The notes beneath the pieces were generated by a model that did not search any database, was not told the DNA's origin, and saw only the letters and a list, made by a program, of their open reading frames with translations. A stretch of 64,000 nt of DNA from Dysidea avara (lineage: Eukaryota; Porifera; Demospongiae; Dictyoceratida; Dysideidae): positions 15,035,682 through 15,099,681 of the forward strand of contig NC_089275.1 of the NCBI RefSeq assembly GCF_963678975.1, written 5' to 3'. This document shows positions 47,680 through 59,289 of the stretch, in pieces (within the stretch, counting starts at the first letter, position 1; the number at the start of each line of letters is the position of its first letter). Position numbers and translations under genes: made by a program.

Positions 47680-47911
47680 TATCATAAGCAGCTTCATGAT
47701 AGTTTTGACTTTTGAGAAAGCTTCCTCAATAGGGTTTAAATTGGGGAATAAGGCGGCAGGAAATTAAAAGGACAAGAGCATTGGTTTGTTCAATTGTACT
47801 TACTGCTGGTCCAGTATGATGAACAGGTGCATTGTCTAAAATGACAACACTATGACTGTTACGGCGGTTGTAGAACATAGCTATAAGTACTACATGATGA
47901 GTACTTGGCAT
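47680..47911 (-). pseudogene. DDE_3 transposase remnant, copy B
   Basis: VVILDNAPVHHTGPAVSTIE, then after a frame change NLNPIEEAFSKVKTI. Homologous to 1961-2262 and broken by an independent indel in the PPYSP-LNP block. Confidence 0.65.
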
Positions 47912-48266
47912 TATTGCAAAAAATTACAAAACAATGATGGATAAAACACTGGACAAACTAGCCTGAATTACAGTGTAATTCTGAGCACTGGCAGCAACAA
48001 AATTTATGCTAAAGATGTAGTATACGTAGCATAGCTAGTTGGTATATTTTGTATTCTATCGCCATTAAATTAAATATGACGTACAATTTGTAGAATAGAT
48101 TACCAGTTGAGCCAGAGTGTCCAGGCATGTCTACCACTGAAGTTTTAAACAAATTTACTAATGCATTCTTGTGTATATTATACTACACTATACAAATGAA
48201 CTGAGTACTCACAATCTAGCCAGGTGGTTGGCATATCCACACAACAAACACAATACAGTAAACACA

Positions 48267-48640
48267 TATGTGACCGGATTTCACATAACAAGGCTTCCAC
48301 ACACACAAACTCAAACTTACGTTTTTACCAGAAATGGATTGCTGGTCTAACACACTATCATATTCCACACTGTACTTCCTTCAGCACTCCCCACCCTATT
48401 ACTGCCACCTGTGATTATCACCCGCTCGAAAAAAGCTGCCCAAAACAGGGCAAATTTTGGGTATCAGAAATTAATACACCCACTCAATGATAGCTAGTAA
48501 ATAGATGAATAATGGGTGCAAATTTTGTTTGCACAGCTGTAGGCACTGGGAAGTTATTACACAATGATTACTTAAAATCGCCATATCTCCTAACGAAGTT
48601 TTGTGCGTCGAAGCCTTGTTTTGTCAAATTCAGTCACATA
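48267..48640. mobile_element. MITE with TATGTGAC termini inside copy B
   Basis: TATGTGACCGGATTTCACAT at the left and complementary TTCAGTCACATA at the right, with AAGGCTTC mirrored inside. Copy A has no insert at the corresponding position (about 2565-2575). Confidence 0.65.
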
Positions 48641-49199
48641 TAGTGTGTACTTAACTGGACATGCGAATGGCAAGCAAATGTGTGGATTTATTTATAACCA
48701 TACAATTAGCTACAACTAGAAGAAAGATTATTTACCCTATTGTTATGTAATCAGGTCTAGCAAACCTAACCCACATGTACCCAATTTAAGTAATTGTCCA
48801 CTATATCATGTAAGTAACACTGTGTACAACTTTTTGAGTGGAAAGGTTTTATTAATGGATAAGACAATAATTTCAACAATTTTAGTACGAGTATCACTTA
48901 CTGTAGATTCCACACTGAAACATCTACAGTGTATACGGTATCCCTGTATGTATACAATTTGATTTAGGTGAGATTTAGGTTTTCCTGCAAGCTCCAGTTA
49001 ATAACGACAGGATGAGGTGGATTGATCATCTGACCAAGAGTGCATTAAAATGTCAGTCACATTAGAACCAAACTATACCAGACAAAACATGTTGTAATTA
49101 TTTCCATATAGGGAATAAACCATTAATATAAAATGATATGTGCTGATGACACTGACCGGTCCATTAAAGTTTCGCTGATTGGTTTCATAGTGGCTATTC

Positions 49200-49261
49200 C
49201 TATCTGTACATACCCAAATTTCAAAAATGGTATCAAGCAACAATACAACAGTAAGAATCAT
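49200..49261 (-). other. Possible signal-peptide exon, mirror of 3943
   Basis: ATG at 49261 encodes MILTVVLLLDTIFEIWVCTD, with 17 of 20 residues shared with the frame at 3943-4012 on the other strand. A donor-like GTATGT lies within. Protein-level conservation of a signal peptide suggests a real gene family start, but no following exon was found. Confidence 0.25.
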
Positions 49262-49619
49262 CCTCTAGTTTATTAATGTAAACACACAACTCAACAATAC
49301 TATTAGTGAAGATGATGTGATCAACTTGTAAGACAAGGGGAGACCACAGGTAAGGGGTTGTGTTGTGTGACATAATAATGAGTTACCATGACAACAGATC
49401 AGAATGTCTAGGTGAATAGTGGAGTATCCAAGTATGGGTTGATGTGCCAGTCACTGTTGTCATGGTGATTGCTGTTGTCATGTTAATGGGACATGTCACT
49501 ATGAAAACTGCAGCATGTAAATGAACCACACTCATGTGAGCTACACTATTAACAGTTACTATAATATTAGCATGTTCTAAGTACCTTTAGGAAGATGTTA
49601 AATTTTACAATTATAATGG

Positions 49620-49915
49620 AACAAGTACAAGGAGAAAATTAGGAATTTTAAGTTTGGTTAGGGATCATACTGATAGTGGAAAGAAAAAGTAGTGAAACAG
49701 GGAAGATTGCCTACACCTGCAGTAATACTATTAGACATTCAATCCTTAATTCAGACTATGCCTTGCATAAATGATTTAGGGATTGAATAAATGATTTAGG
49801 GATTGAATGTCCACTAGTATATCTGCAGGTGTAGGTGACCTTCCTTGTTTCAATAACTTTCTTTCCATGCTCTCTAATTGAATTTAAAATTCCTAATTTT
49901 CCTTGTACTTGCTTG
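49620..49915. mobile_element. Fold-back MITE
   Basis: Inverted arms: GTACAAGGAGAAAATTAGGA, GCCTACACCTGCAG and GACATTCAATCC at the left are mirrored at the right. About 295 bp. Confidence 0.55.
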
Positions 49916-52148
49916 TTTACCTGCCATAACATTATTATGACTGGTGAACCAGCATCTATCCACATCAAAAGAAAGAATGGAACTGGACTTGGTGTTTAGT
50001 CTCATGTCCATATAGTACAGTCATTATGTGAGTCAATCTCACACTAATTGCAACCAAAGCAAACTCAGCAGATTTAGTTTCCTTATTATGTCCTCAATGA
50101 CAGAAAAAAAGTCTTAAGGAATCCTCATGGAGGAACAATGTGAAAATCATTGAAATAAAAACCCACTTTTTTACTCCTTAACGGTTTGATGTTTTTACAG
50201 TGTTTATAGTCATATCTCAGCTAGGGTACTACTTATATCAAAACTTATTATACCATTAAAAAGCTCTCACAAAGCCGAATCTTTTGGTACTAAACTTATC
50301 ACCTTAGAAAAATGTGTTAATGAGTTATAATCAAATATAATTAATAATATACGGTGCCATCAAAGAGACTGTAGCAAATGCCCTTGTATGACAACTCAAG
50401 TGTGTCAATACCATTGTTGTGAAATATGCTTGTGCTGCCAGCTCCCTTGCAGTTACCACAAGCGGGAGTGCATGCATTATTGTACTTCTTGCATGAGCAT
50501 CTTAGTGTACTGCAGTCAGTCTGGCAGTTGCATCTGATCACCCATAGCAGATGTTCGGGACCAGGAGGTAGCGATATTTGAAGTGGCACAAACCCCTCTT
50601 CACACCCTTGCCATCCCCAGTCTCTGGGATGAAGTTCTACAGCTGATCCTTTTCATTCTTGAACTTGAAGGTACACGTGAACGATGTGGTGCTTTGCTGC
50701 TGCTGAAGTTGGTGATAAGGATTGTGGTTTTATGTGGGATATTTTTTTGAAACTACCTTTTCACAGAACCATCTATGTCAGAGGGAATCTAGTGTGTCAG
50801 TTAACATTCCATTGTAGACTAGTGCTAGAGCTTTCTCTCCTGCATCTATCACATCATGTGTGGAGGCTGAATCAGAATGGAACACCTTTGCTTGCTCATG
50901 CAACATACTGCTTGCTTTGAACTTGCAAAGGGATGTCTTTTTTTCCAATCCCATAGAGACGTGATGTTCCCAAGAATAGCATGGATGAAGAGGATGTTGT
51001 TACAGATGTCTTGACCAAGCTTTTCTTTTGCGGCTCTGATGTTCCAGACGTGAAGCTTTTTTGTGTTTTTCTTTGGCTCAAGATGAAAGAAGATGTCATG
51101 GCAGTCGAGACTTGTGTGGTAGCAGAGCAGAACACTGAGGTCAGTGTCTTTACCAACTAGCACAGTGGTACAGATCGAATACCCTTCTGAACAATCAAAA
51201 GATCAACATCTCCTGGTGCATGGTAAGTTTTGTAGTTACTTTTGTACTCAGCATGAAAATAAATTGCTGCTCATTTGTTCGGTTGGACAAAAACTGGTCC
51301 TTCTTCATTGTGGTGGTCATGTTAGCAGCAACTGTCACAGTTGCACCAGCCTTTCCTTTTGACTGCCTCTGATGTGTTACATCTTTTGTGTTCATGTTTT
51401 CATAGCTATCAAATACAACTATGGCATCCTTGTACTTTCTTGCTACATATTCTGTGTACTGGTGGTAGATGTCTCCATATGTAGAGCCGCAAGAACATGC
51501 ATGGGATGCATTGTAGAAGTGTTCCACCATTCAGGATATACTGAATGCCATCATCTGGGATATCTGCTAGGACACCACTTTCACAAATCTTCTATATTGC
51601 ATCAGCAAATGCTGGCTAACTTCTACACAGCTCATGTTTGAAGGCTAACTCCAGATCATCTGATGATTACATGACAGTAGTAAGTCTCTGATCTGAAAGA
51701 GGAGCTGTGGATCAGCCTGAATCCCTCCAAAGATGACCAAAAATCTCTCCTTAGATGACAAAAGTACAGGCCTGCCATTGCTTGATGTGCTTGGCATTGG
51801 CTCCTCTTGGTTGGTGTCTTTTGCTATTTGATGTGGGTTGCAGCCAGTGTTGGGCAAGTTACTTTTAAAAAGTAACTAGTTACATATTACATATTACTTG
51901 CAACTGAACTATTTAGTTACAGTTACATATTACCCATAAAATAAGGTAACTATAATAATATTACATATTTTATTACTTTGTGTCCACAGCCTTAAGCTGT
52001 CACGTGTGAAACTACCACCTTATCACGTGACATGACTGTGTTGTTGGACAATGTGCAAATCTTGGTAATAAGTTTCATTCATTATTTTGTTGAGGCTAGG
52101 CGTTACTCAGTGGATTGCTAACGAGATTAGTAACTTCGTTACTTGAGT

Positions 52149-53084
52149 AATAAATCAATTACCGGACAATTCTTTTCCCGGACACCTGCAGTTGCCAAAC
52201 GAATGAATCGCTAAGTCTGATATTTGCAACGTAGGAAGGCCTAGGCTAGACTACTTTCCATGCCAAATATCAGCCCGATTGGGTAGGAATACGAGGCTAA
52301 AATAGCTGTCCGGATAAGCAACCAATAACCGGACGAATCAATCAATTATCCGGACAGTGGTTCTTAACTCCGCAACCAGAAGTCCGATTTTCACCAAACT
52401 CTAGGGCATGTAACATCAGTATTTGGCTGTATGCTGACAAAAATGTGGGGTCTTGGCTATACTTCAGTTGGCAGATACGGTATGCTAAAGTCAATGTGTT
52501 TCGTTACCACTATTTCCGGACACCCCTTGTCTTGCTGGAGTGTTGACGAACTGACGAGATCTCCAAAGCCACTTAATCAGTGTAAATACTTACCATACAC
52601 ATTGTACCATGCATATGGTAGGTATTTGTATCGATTGGGTAGCTTTGGAGATCTCATCAACTCGTCAACTGGCTGAAATACTCCAGCAAGATGAGAGGTG
52701 TCCGGAAATAGTAGTAACGAAACACGTCGAATTTAGCGTGCTGTATCTGCCAACTGAAGCATAGCTAAACCTCTAAAGTTTTGTCAGCATACAACCAAAG
52801 ACTGATGTTACATGCCCTGGAATTTGGTGAAAATCGGACCTTTGGTTGGAGAGTTAAGAGCCACTGTCCGGATAATTGATTGATTTGTCCGGTTATTGGT
52901 TGTTTATCCGGACAGCTACTTTAGCCTCGTATTCCTACCTACTTCAATCAATCGAGCTGATATTTGGCATAGAAAGTAGTCTAGCCTAGGCCTTCCTACG
53001 CTGCAAATATCAGACTCAGCGGTTCATTCGTTTGGGAACTACAGGTGTCCGGAAAAAGAATCGTCCGTAATTTATGTATTACTC
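52149..53084. mobile_element. Fold-back element, about 400-bp arms
   Basis: AATTACCGGACAATTC and GAATCGTCCGTAATT lie at the ends; long mirrored stretches include AGGAAGGCCTAGGCTAGACT and TATCCGGACAG. CTTG flanks both sides. Its position is absent in the relative at 35089-35613. Confidence 0.65.
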
Positions 53085-53096
53085 TTGTAGTAATAA

Positions 53097-54548
53097 TCTA
53101 ATCCAAAACAGCCGAGCTGTAAAAAAAGAGTGCGGCCCTGAGAAAGGCTATGGTGAAAAAAGATGTGAAATCCAAGGTGGCGGCCAAGAAATGGCTGTGA
53201 TGGTAGGTTATTGACAGACCTTCGACCTTATTTTACGCAAATAATCGGTCATAACTCCGTGAATGTTCATCAGATTCCTACCAACGTTGGTACGGAGATC
53301 CGCCTTAATGAGCCCTTTAAGTGTGCCAAATTTCAGCCCAATCCGAGCACGCATTCGCAGAGGCGTAGCTAAGGGGGGGCATTTGCCCCCCCATCACTAA
53401 ATGATTTTTTTTTTAAACCTTCGTCACAAGTTTACCAGTATTAAACTGACACGCAAATGACTGTAAATTATGTACACTACTACGCGGTATCACCAGGGGC
53501 TGCTAGTGAATGCGCACACACAACATTCAACTCGCTCGCGAATCCATCGAACGAAAATATTAGACACATACTTCTATATTTAGCCTAGATTACTCGCGTG
53601 ATAGAACATTTTTGAATCTAAAAAGAGTGACCCGCTTCTCCACGGCAGGAGTCACAACTCACAAGTGACAAAGGAGACCAGATGACGCTATGAACCTACT
53701 GTCTACGAGGTGATAAAGTGTTAGCTAAATAAATGTACCAAGTTTATTTTATCGAGTCGATCACACTGGACCTTTGTACGTATGGCAGTGCAGTCTGTTT
53801 TTACTTAGTCAGTCAGGTGGATCAGTCAGGCTTACAAGTTCTGCTAGCAAGACAGGTGGGATTTCGTGCAATACATGGCATTTGAATTTCGCTGAGTGAA
53901 GTGAGTGAATACGTCATCCTGTCAGCAGTGTGCTAGGACTGCAGCACAGGCTGTGGCTAACGTAAAGTAACCTGTATTTGCACTAAAGTATTAGCTCTAC
54001 CGGACTGTGGATGAATTTGTTGGAGTACAGTTGTGGCACGTGCGATGATGCTCGACAAATATAGCTACCTCGATTGGAAGCAGTCTGTACCGAAATGGTT
54101 ACGTAGCTAGTTATTTAAGCTGTAATAATACAACACCGTATGTTGGCTAGCCCACCATTGGGTCATTAGCCTTTTTTGCAATTATGAATGATTTTGAGTG
54201 TTTCGTGGGGGGCATGCCTGCCCCTCCATCACCTTCTGGCTAGCTACGCCCCTGCGCATTCGTGTTTTATGGCGAAGTGTGCGAAATGAAGATGAAGAAA
54301 AAAACGAAGAAATTAAAGCGAAATTTTGGTCGCTCGTATCTCGAAAATGGCTGGAGCGATTTTCTTCACATTTGGAATGTAGACTCCCCTAACTAGGCGG
54401 CACGTCTCTAGCAAATTTGGTTCCAATCGGATAAGGGATCACAGAGCTACATAGGTGTGAAAATTGCGTTTTCTTTCTTCCTGTTAATATACTCACGGTG
54501 TGGCGCGCCGGCTTCTTGGGCCGCACGACACACTATCGTGTGTCTTGA
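53097..54548. mobile_element. Composite element, copy III (single palindrome arm, no satellite)
   Basis: Starts TCTAATCCAAAACAGCCGAG (one palindrome arm to about 53210), goes directly to the conserved tail and ends CACACTATCGTGTGTCTTGA. The tail is split by the hAT MITE at 53358-54254. The insertion site in the hAT host is an exact A|T junction with no duplication. Confidence 0.65.
53358..54254. mobile_element. hAT-like MITE, 897 bp, perfect 8-bp target duplication
   Basis: Termini CAGAGGCGTAGCTAAGGGGG and GGCTAGCTACGCCCCTG; CGCATTCG duplicated at 53350-53357 and 54255-54262. The uninterrupted target is visible in the related elements at about 26212 and 40325 as GCGTTCGCGTTTTATA or its complement. 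No open frame of note. Confidence 0.85.
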
Positions 54549-54562
54549 TATTACATAATAAT

Positions 54563-54818
54563 TATGTGACTGGATTTGTGAAAAGGTACCTTTTCCACAC
54601 ATTTCACATACCAGCAAACAAAATGATGTAACACTGGACTCCTTATACTGATTAACTTGCTCTAAGTATCCAAATGTATCCAGATACTGTAGCTACATTC
54701 ATTGAAAATTTCAAGCAATTATGTGCCATGATCAAAAAGTTATGAAGCTTTAAAATTCAAAAAAATGGGTCAAAATTTGTGTGTGAAAAAGGTACCTTTT
54801 CACAAATCCGGTCACATA
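54563..54818. mobile_element. MITE with TATGTGAC termini
   Basis: TATGTGACTGGATTTGTGAA at the left and TTCACAAATCCGGTCACATA at the right are near-perfect inverted repeats, with GGTACCTTTT mirrored. Absent from the 35089-35613 relative. Confidence 0.75.
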
Positions 54819-55296
54819 TTAGATTCGTTACAGTAACTTTCTTAGATAACGCGTTACATTTGTAAGTAATGTAACTTGAGTTATATTACCTGTTTTTATA
54901 GCGTATTTCGTTATATTACTTAGTTACCACAAATTATGTAACGCGTTAATCCAACACTGGTTGCAGTATTTGCGGCAACATTGCTGATGTACTACTTCCC
55001 CAAGCATAGTACAAATGCTGTCATTCCTGGAAATACTGACCTGGTTGATGGTCGAACTACCCTTTGCTGTTAGAGTAGAAGATGGGACACCTGTATCTAC
55101 AGAAGTCTTGTAGATGGTGCACAATACAGGTTGTGCATCCATTGCTGGAAGAAGAATTGAGAATATTTGAGTGAGCTGGAATACTAAATGATCAACTTAC
55201 CTTTATCTAAAGGTCCCTGGTTCATTCCCAGGTTTCGACATCTAATGTCAAGATTGACATAGTTTGCCCTGGCTTGTTCAGTTAGTTACTTAATAG

Positions 55297-55390
55297 TTAT
55301 ACCATGGCCACAAGGGATTTGCCTGATATATATTCCCGAGGGCGAGGGCATATATATATCAGGCAAATCCCGAGTGGCCATGGTATAAGT
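55297..55390. repeat. Short perfect-looking palindrome
   Basis: CCATGGCCACAAGGGATTTG ... TATATAT around a GAGGGCGAGGGC centre, mirrored to CAAATCCCGAGTGGCCATGG. A second hairpin of different sequence (CCCTGACCACAGGGC...GCCCTGTGGTCAGGG) lies at 55930-56020. Both are small fold-back sequences upstream of the transposon gene. Confidence 0.6.
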
Positions 55391-56325
55391 AATATATGCC
55401 ACTCTGGCATGCTCACCTAATAGGTGAAGGAAGACAAACCTACATTCACCACATTACTTTTATACAGAGGCTTGCAAAAATCGATTGTGGGTTTAAATTG
55501 TGGGCACAAAAAGAAATGATTGTGGGTTTCACTGGTTGTAGTGATACCATTTTAAACCAAATAACCACTTTGTGGATGAATAAAGTTACCTAAGGTGCTA
55601 AAATAAACAATTAGACATATAGGTTGTGAATGTATGAGGCATCTTTTCACGCAGTTGAAATGTACTCTGTAGAAAAACAATCCCCACATTGCAAAAATGA
55701 TTATTTAGTGATGCTTAGTAACTGAACTATGCAATGCTGACTCACTCAATTCTTTTTACTTCACAACAATGCCCCTAACTAAATCAACATGTTTAACTCA
55801 AATCCACAATGCAAAACTTTAAGCAGCTCTAATTCAAACCCACAATGCAAAACTTTAAGCATCTCTATATAAACAATCAAAGGGAACTGATGCTTTGTAG
55901 TTGCTTCAGTATCAAAGGCAGTTGTGGTCAGGGCTATATCATGATATTGCCCTGACCACAGGGCGATATCTAGATATTGCCCTGTGGTCAGGGCAATATG
56001 TGATATATAACCCTGTGATTTCCTTTGATCTGAGGTGTCAAAGTGGTATATAGTTAGTAAGTACTCTTCTCATGCTATCACCAGCATTAAAAAACCACTA
56101 CAACTACTCTGCCTTGTATACCATGCAATATTGGGCCTGATCATTCTCATTGGTAGATGCGATATTTTGTGCATCCACAACATAACCGTTCTCCTGCTGG
56201 TTGAAAACTCTCAAGCTCACTCCAGTACTCTAGTTCTGTAGCATGCAAAAATATGCATAAGGGCATTACTACAGTAGTTACAGTTGCAAAACATGTACAT
56301 GTACAAAGAGTAAGCAAATCCAGGA
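55391..56325. other. Upstream part of the transposon; no further exon recognised
   Basis: Between the first recognised exon of the transposon gene and the right inverted repeat. Frames at 55396 and 56035 on the plus strand show no domain. Confidence 0.35.
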
Positions 56326-56631
56326 TATATTTAATTATAGCTCATTAACACATTTTTCTAAGGTGATAATTTTAGTACCAAAAGATTCGCCTTTGCGACA
56401 GCTTTTTAGTAGTATAATAAATTTTGATATAAGTAGTACCCTAGTTGAGATATATGACTATAACACTGTAAAAACATCAAACCGTTAAGGAGCAAAAAAG
56501 TGGGTTTTTATTTCGATGATTTTCACACTGTTCCCCATGAGGATTCCTTAGGACTTTTTCTGTCATTGAGGACATAATAAGGAAACTAAATCTGTTGAGT
56601 TTGTTTTTGTTGCAATTAGTGTGAGGTTGAC

Positions 56632-59289
56632 CCAATATCCTTGGTAAAATTCCTGTACTAATACCCTATTTCCTTGGTGCTTCAAGGGCAGATTTAGGGG
56701 GTGTATTGGGAGCTAAAGCACCCCCTCCAAATTTTTACCTGTGCATGCTAGAAAGCTGTAGTACCGGTGTAATTGTACCTTATTCATACATGGATGAGCA
56801 ATGAAAATAAGATAGAAAGAGTACGGGGAATAACTAACCTCTTCTAAGAATTAAAAAGAGTGGTTCAAAATTATGCTTTGGGACTAAGACTTAATTTATA
56901 GCTGCTAAAAATGAAATACTCTAATAGAACAGTCAACTACTCTAATAGAGCATCCATCTATACACAACCACAAATTAAAACTATTCATCTTGACCTGTGC
57001 ACTGCTATCTTACCATTACACCAACTGTCCTCCCATAATTGTTTAAAGTTAAAAAATAATTACCTTTTATGTACTGAATCATAGGAAACATCAATTCAAA
57101 TATATATTCTAAAAATAACATCTTGAGGGTACTTTAAGGTACAAACTTGATTCTTGAGTTATACTGCTTCCTCTTGCAAATAAAAAGTAAAAATGTTGGC
57201 ATCTATTGAAGCTACAATGTCTGAGAGTTGCACCCTCACTTTCATGCTACATTTATCTAAATCTCTATTTAAAATATAGTTGTAGCACAAACACAATGTA
57301 ACCACTATATATAGATAGGTATCCCTTGTATACTTGTATGTAATAAATATATAGTTCTTTATCAACATAAGCAAATAAAGTACTGTAAATCCTCCAAAGG
57401 AGCTAGATACTCTACAATACCCACATTTACCATAAGTGATTCTAAAGAAGGGAATTTCCCTTCCCTGGTGAAACTATATTGAAAATGCTTTGAAAGCAGT
57501 TGTAACATATATTCAGTGGATGCGGTTTGCATTCTTTTAGTGTTATCAGCATCAATTTAAGCTACAGCCTCTGGGGTTTTCACTACCACACCACTTGAAA
57601 ATCAACTTTTAGCTCTAACCATACTGCAGCATATACTGTCTGTGTGCCAATTAAGGAGGGCTAGTTGTGGCCATGTGAAACCTAGTTGTATATGTAAATA
57701 ACTTTTGACTAGTTGTAGTCAGATTGAGATAGCAACTTGCACCACAGAGCAGTGGTTATATAAAGTTACAGTTATGTACATGTGCATTTTAAATATCTAC
57801 ATGTGATAAAATTACCTCAAGATCCAATCCTGTGTTTCTGAAAATTTCTTCTTCCACCATTTTACCTCACAATTCAGTCTAATCGTAGTGCATATATAGC
57901 TACTTTTTATTCTGTTTGGCAGTCCACTATATACATTGCCTTAAAATCCAATAGCACAATACAGTGTAGTTCTGTTTATTAATTAAAATTATTCTCGTCT
58001 GATTTAACTCCATCTTGTACGTTCTTGAAATTCTTCAATTTCAACCTCTTTTCACAATTATTTTTAGTACAACATTTAGTTTAAAATAGTTTCTAGATTC
58101 AACCTTGTGATAGCTATTTTCCAAACTTGCATGGGCAAGCATGCCCCCAGAATCCCTAGCTGGAACATGCTACACATCTTAACTGCATGTACATGAGTTA
58201 CTCCTCTGACACTTAATCACCCAACCCTCTCCTTATTTTTACTTTGTGGACATTTACAATATAGTTTGAGCCATACATGAGACTATATAATACACAATGG
58301 AAAATTTGTTTACATGTGCAGCCAGCTGATACAAGAGTTCATAATTTTATAAAGGGGGGTTATTATGAACTCTTGATAATAATAATATAAAGGGATATTA
58401 TAATTATGAACTCTTGCTGACACCCATTTCTCTCCCTTTCTCTTTTAAGATGTATTATCATTACTTTTAGCTATATAAGTATTGTGAGCCACTTCAACAA
58501 AGTGGTATATAATTTTTTTAAATCAAAATTATTACTAAAGTCAATCTCAGTAGCTAAATTTGCAAAATTTTCCTCTGTGTGTTGGGGTGGGCCCCCAGAC
58601 CCCCAAGATAGAGCATGCTCAACATGCTGAGTGTGCTTTGCACGCTACTAGTTGTATCAACCAGTTGTCACTTTTCTTACCCACTCATTATAAATTCCCT
58701 TATTAGCATCCCTTTCTGAAATCCTATATCCACTCCTGCATGGACATGCACTGCATTTTGTTTAGAGTACCAATGGAAGCTACCAACTATAAAGTATTCA
58801 CTCATATTTTTACAGGTTACTAAGCTATTTTTCTATATGTAAGTACAGCGTCAATTGTTTTTTTCTAAAAGTCCTATTGCAAATGGACAAAGAAAAGTTC
58901 AGAAAAAAATTAATCTAATAGCAACTTTTGGTTTTGCAAATGGCCTATTGCAGAACTGCTTTTCAATTAGATAGCAATCTTACCTAAATTGGTTGAAATA
59001 TTCTATTCACACCCACTAGAGGTGCCATTTTATCATCTGCTGAAGCTCAAAAGTATTGCTAAGTTTGCTACTGCCAGGGTCCAGAGGATGGAGATATGGT
59101 GGGTTGCATAGGCAATTCTCTGGTGAAAAATAACTTTTAAAAAAATTTGGGGAAAAGTTGCAGTATAGATTAGCATTGTTATTTTGAGCATTTTTTAGCA
59201 TAAATTTTAGGCTATTTTCAAGCCTTCAAATTGCAAAATCCTGCAGCTTCTGGGGTTGCACCTCCAGACCCCCTGAAATTCTACTTCAT
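56632..59289. other. No gene seen
   Basis: Contains a short GCAGATTTAGGGGG...CACCCCCTCC stretch near 56690-56740 that looks like a hAT-type MITE end, and two copies of the dispersed motif at 56916-56955. Otherwise unrecognised AT-rich DNA. Confidence 0.4.

Larger units (their letters stand above)
44968..49070. repeat. Segmental duplication, copy B
   Basis: Colinear with 1-3000 (copy A) as listed there, plus extra sequence absent from A at about 46.7-47.4 kb and a MITE at 48267-48640. Apart from the two pseudogenes I find no gene in 45.66-49.07 kb. Confidence 0.7.
51845..54959. mobile_element. hAT-like element (CAGTGTTGGG family) with nested insertions
   Basis: Ends CAGTGTTGGGCAAGTTAC and GTAACGCGTTAATCCAACACTG; target duplication GTTGCAGC/GTTGCAGT (51837-51844, 54960-54967; 7 of 8 match). 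Alignment to the 525-bp relative at 35089-35613 shows it gained a fold-back element, a composite element (itself hit by another hAT MITE) and a TATGTGAC MITE. It interrupts the transposon gene between the codons for Asn and Pro of CRKYC-N-P. Confidence 0.75.
50341..55265 (-). pseudogene. Transposon gene: nuclease-like protein with cysteine-rich C terminus, broken
   Basis: In order on the minus strand: an exon with NYVNLDIRCRNLGMNQGPLDK ending at a GTAAGT donor (about 55199); a 56-bp intron; then MDAQPVLCTIYKTSVDTGV to CRKYCN (55143-54960). The frame continues after a 3.1-kb hAT insertion as PHQIAKDTNQEEPMPS (51844 on). Next come ICESGVLADIPDDGIQYIL, YARK-type VFDSYENMNTKDVTHQR (51.2-51.5 kb), LVGKDTDLSVLLCYH with FFHLEPK and VWNIRAAKEKLGQDICN (50.85-51.16 kb). 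The C terminus is SLPPGPEHLLWVIRCNC and LRCSCKKYNNACTPACGNCKG (50.34-50.59 kb), a metal-binding-looking CxC pattern. I remember this protein in cnidarian, mollusc and sponge genomes. The DSYE...DTDLxVLL acids resemble a PIN/XPG nuclease. Several frame changes between 51.65 and 50.6 kb add to the insertion. Confidence 0.62.
50032..56631 (-). mobile_element. DNA transposon with about 300-bp terminal inverted repeats (dead)
   Basis: 50032-50340 and 56326-56631 are inverted copies over about 300 bp with roughly nine in ten bases matching. Shared blocks include CTCACACTAATTGCAAC, TTTCCTTATTATGTCCTCAA, CCTTAACGGTTTGATGTTTT and CACCTTAGAAAAATGTGTTA. Between them lies one minus-strand gene whose stop codon (50341) directly abuts the left repeat. 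Without the nested 3.1-kb hAT element the transposon would be about 3.5 kb. I see no clear target duplication. An XPG/PIN-like nuclease encoded in a transposon recalls Academ elements; assignment is tentative. Confidence 0.6.
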
